64,000 nt of DNA from CAXBES01 sp963974915 (GTDB taxonomy: Bacteria; Bacteroidota; Bacteroidia; Flavobacteriales; Flavobacteriaceae): the NCBI GenBank assembly GCA_963974915.1, contig CAXBES010000012.1, positions 68,731 to 132,730 on the forward strand. Direction: 5' to 3'. The notes under the pieces are model-generated. The model saw only the letters and a program-made list of their open reading frames with translations, was not told the DNA's origin and did not search any database. Position 1 is the stretch's first letter; every line of letters starts with the position of its first letter. Of this stretch, positions 62,701 through 64,000 are shown piece by piece. Both the position numbers and the translations under genes were made by a program.

Positions 62701-62708
62701 TAATTTTG
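62701..62708 (+). promoter_or_regulatory. -7 box for the DUF4294 gene
   Basis: TAATTTTG fits TAnnTTTG and lies 41 bases before the ATG at 62750. No well-spaced TTG is seen, so support is partial. It supports the start at 62750 and argues against any earlier start in the same frame. Confidence 0.4.
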
Positions 62709-62749
62709 GAACGATTTTAGCAGATAGTCCCAAAAAAGATAAACTATTA

Positions 62750-63445
62750 ATGAAGTTTCAAAAGTACCTACAATTAATTCTTTGCTTAATGGCTTTCAAT
62801 GGCGTTGCTCAAGTCGTTGGGGATTATGAGGAGAAAAAGAACGACAGTACCGAAACTTTCTACTATATAATTGAAGGCGACACGATTCCACGAGAGTTTA
62901 TAGATCTCGAAGAGGTCGTGCTTCTCAATAAATTAGAGTTTAATTCTAAAGAAGATAGGAGGAGATATCTTATTCTTCGACGTAAAACCCGCAAAGTATA
63001 TCCTTATGCCAAACTCGCTTCAGAACGTTTAACTACTATGACCGAAAGGTTGAAAACTATCGAAAGAAAGAGTGATAGACGGAGATATACAAGACGTGTT
63101 CAAAAATATATAGAAGAAGAGTTTTCAGAAAAGCTAAAAAAACTCACACGTACCGAAGGTCAGATCTTGGTAAAGCTCATACATCGCCAAACAGGTAGGA
63201 CAGCATTCGATCTGGTAAAAGAGCTTCGCACCGGTTGGCGTGCATTTTGGTATAATACAACTGCCAATGTCTTCGATATTTCGATCAAGGAAGAATACAA
63301 GCCCTTCGATGTTAAGGAGGATTATCTAATAGAAGATATTCTCGAACGCTCTTTCCAGTCTAATATCCTCGAACGTCAAAAACCGGCATTCTCAATAGAT
63401 TACCTCGATCTTACCACACATTGGAACAGTAAATCGAATAAGTGA
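62750..63445 (+). CDS. DUF4294 domain protein
   Basis: Exported protein of 231 residues, with a signal peptide ending near FNGVAQ. The charged helical body (RRYLILRRKTRKVYPYAKLASERL near 78-101) and the LVKLIHRQTGRTAFDLVKELRTGWRAFWYNTTANVF region (about 145-180) match DUF4294. The function is unknown. I start at the ATG at 62750, where a signal peptide begins; the longer open frame to 62504 overlaps the divergent peptidase gene and has no signal peptide. Confidence 0.85.
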   Translation: MKFQKYLQLILCLMAFNGVAQVVGDYEEKKNDSTETFYYIIEGDTIPREFIDLEEVVLLNKLEFNSKEDRRRYLILRRKTRKVYPYAKLASERLTTMTERLKTIERKSDRRRYTRRVQKYIEEEFSEKLKKLTRTEGQILVKLIHRQTGRTAFDLVKELRTGWRAFWYNTTANVFDISIKEEYKPFDVKEDYLIEDILERSFQSNILERQKPAFSIDYLDLTTHWNSKSNK

Positions 63446-63488
63446 GTAAGGAATTACGTACTTGTGTAGTACAGAAATTTACATTACT

Positions 63489-63680
63489 TTAGTAGTTCGC
63501 CTTTTTTGTGAGCGATCCATTGTTGAAATCAGTTCTTTTATTTTTTGGGTGCTCCGTGAAGTAATAGAGAAGTGAGCTTCGTGCTACTTCATCGGTACTC
63601 CACGGCGGGCTTTCGGCGCTACTCGTAAACCACTTGGTGGTTTTACTATGGTAGCCTGCCTCAATCCCTAGCATTTTTAT
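63489..63680. other. GC-enriched block with inverted repeats
   Basis: About 150 bases (roughly 63540-63670) look clearly richer in G and C than the surroundings. They contain a hairpin AAACCAC/GTGGTTT (63627-63643) and a larger imperfect pairing between 63547 and 63602. A 61-codon open frame on the minus strand (63489-63674) crosses it but has no domain I recognise. A repeat element or decayed gene is possible. Confidence 0.4.
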
Positions 63681-63764
63681 TAATTTTTTTTGCCTTGTAA
63701 TTAAGTCGTTATCAACGTCTTGAAAGTTATTGTAAAAAAAGATTAAAAAAAGATTGAAATAATT

Positions 63765-63796
63765 TTGGTGGAATGAATAAAGGGGTTGTATATTTG
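63765..63796 (+). promoter_or_regulatory. Strong promoter, TTG-N21-TATATTTG, for a putative rRNA operon
   Basis: TTG at 63765-63767 and TATATTTG at 63789-63796 are 21 bases apart, an excellent match to the Bacteroidota consensus. The following GCACCCGC and the downstream leader resemble sequences ahead of flavobacterial rRNA operons. No open frame follows to the window end. Confidence 0.75.
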
Positions 63797-64000
63797 CACC
63801 CGCTTAGAGAAACAGGCGACGTTCAAAAACATAGTGAAAGGTAATTTATAACGGTTCAATTCCGTTGCACTAAACGAGAAAATGCTCTAGTCATTTAGAA
63901 AAATTCTCTTCTTTGTAAGAGTTTTTTGAAAATGGCCGAGTATATGTTCATTGATATATTGAAATTGACAGCGTATAATTTATAGATGGAAACGTTTATA
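63797..64000 (+). ncRNA. Putative rRNA operon leader (16S gene lies beyond the window)
   Basis: Non-coding leader of at least 200 bases after the strong promoter. The stretch TTCATTGATATATTGAAATT and the following GACAGCG around 63948-63975 resemble the leader just upstream of 16S in Flavobacteriaceae as I know it. A T-arm-like hairpin lies at 63850-63866 and a weak hairpin CTCTT/AAGAG at 63906-63921 is followed by six T. The 16S gene itself is not in the window, so this is inference. Confidence 0.6.

Noticed and set aside
62504..62749. N-terminal extension of the DUF4294 protein
   Set aside because: It overlaps the divergent peptidase gene and the promoter box at 62701, and a clear signal peptide begins at 62750.
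63489..63674. 61-codon minus-strand open frame as a gene
   Set aside because: It has no recognisable domain, no promoter box, and runs through the hairpin-rich block; composition rather than coding could explain it.
63801..63876. A complete tRNA gene in the leader
   Set aside because: Only the T-arm and a 5-bp outer pairing are present. There is no 7-bp acceptor stem, D-arm or anticodon arm.
1..64000. CRISPR arrays, insertion sequences, prophage or integrase genes
   Set aside because: No array of short spaced repeats, transposase or integrase signatures was seen; the only tandem repeats are the coding ones at 54119-54712.

Overview
The window looks like a chromosome segment of a marine-type member of the Flavobacteriaceae (phylum Bacteroidota). 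The evidence is AT-rich DNA, promoters of the Bacteroidota form TTG-N(17-23)-TAnnTTTG, almost no Shine-Dalgarno sequences, gliding genes (gldF, gldG), two secreted proteins with type IX secretion C-termini, a TonB-dependent receptor with a carboxypeptidase-like N-terminal domain, and small families largely confined to this group (Lacal_2735, DUF2452, TIGR03643, DUF4294). I cannot name the genus.

Positions 1-27836 are one large surface-polysaccharide locus, all on the + strand. It holds a chain-length regulator (Wzz), a flippase (Wzx), a probable polymerase (EpsG/Wzy-like), five glycosyltransferases, an initiating phosphoglycosyltransferase and an outer-membrane Wzi protein. Its nucleotide-sugar genes form separate branches. 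(a) RmlA and RmlB make dTDP-4-keto-6-deoxyglucose, but RmlC and RmlD are absent. (b) A soluble UDP-HexNAc-type 4,6-dehydratase and a DegT aminotransferase are followed by an ATP-grasp ligase, a MaoC hydratase and a GNAT acyltransferase, which look like a dedicated N-acylation module. (c) FnlA, FnlB and FnlC make UDP-L-FucNAc, with an extra cupin gene inserted. (d) PglF, PglE, PglD and PglC-like enzymes make and load N,N'-diacetylbacillosamine-type sugar, with a PglA-like transferase next to them. A terminator-like hairpin (10091) and a strong promoter match (10332) split the locus. The stretch from about 8.4 to 13.5 kb looks more AT-rich than the rest.

Positions 27960-33020 carry a sensory unit: a lone receiver protein, a TonB-dependent receptor, and an unusual kinase with a YfiR-like periplasmic domain translationally coupled to the receptor. 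Positions 33282-37023 hold small family proteins, an FAD oxidoreductase and a small membrane protein. On the minus strand follow a small lipoprotein, mnmE, and an RsbQ-like hydrolase overlapping a PAS-containing hybrid histidine kinase.

Positions 41918-50434 are mostly core genes: dnaN, gldG, gldF, a monooxygenase-like protein and a SAM hydroxide adenosyltransferase on the minus strand, then phoH and purC on the plus strand. Positions 50882-57886 encode two secreted surface proteins (a beta-helix protein and a fibre-like protein with three 198-bp repeats), a PagL-like lipid A deacylase homologue and a sodium:alanine symporter. Positions 57893-63445 hold an SGNH/MBOAT O-acetylation pair, topoisomerase IB, an M42 peptidase and a DUF4294 protein. 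The last 250 bases contain a strong promoter and a leader that I infer belongs to a ribosomal RNA operon whose 16S gene starts beyond the window.

The most promising candidates for something little described are the acyl-decoration module in the polysaccharide locus (7315-11056), the RsbQ-like hydrolase/PAS-kinase pair (38834-41651), the receptor/YfiR-kinase unit (27972-33020), and the T-arm-like hairpin in the putative rRNA leader (63850-63876).
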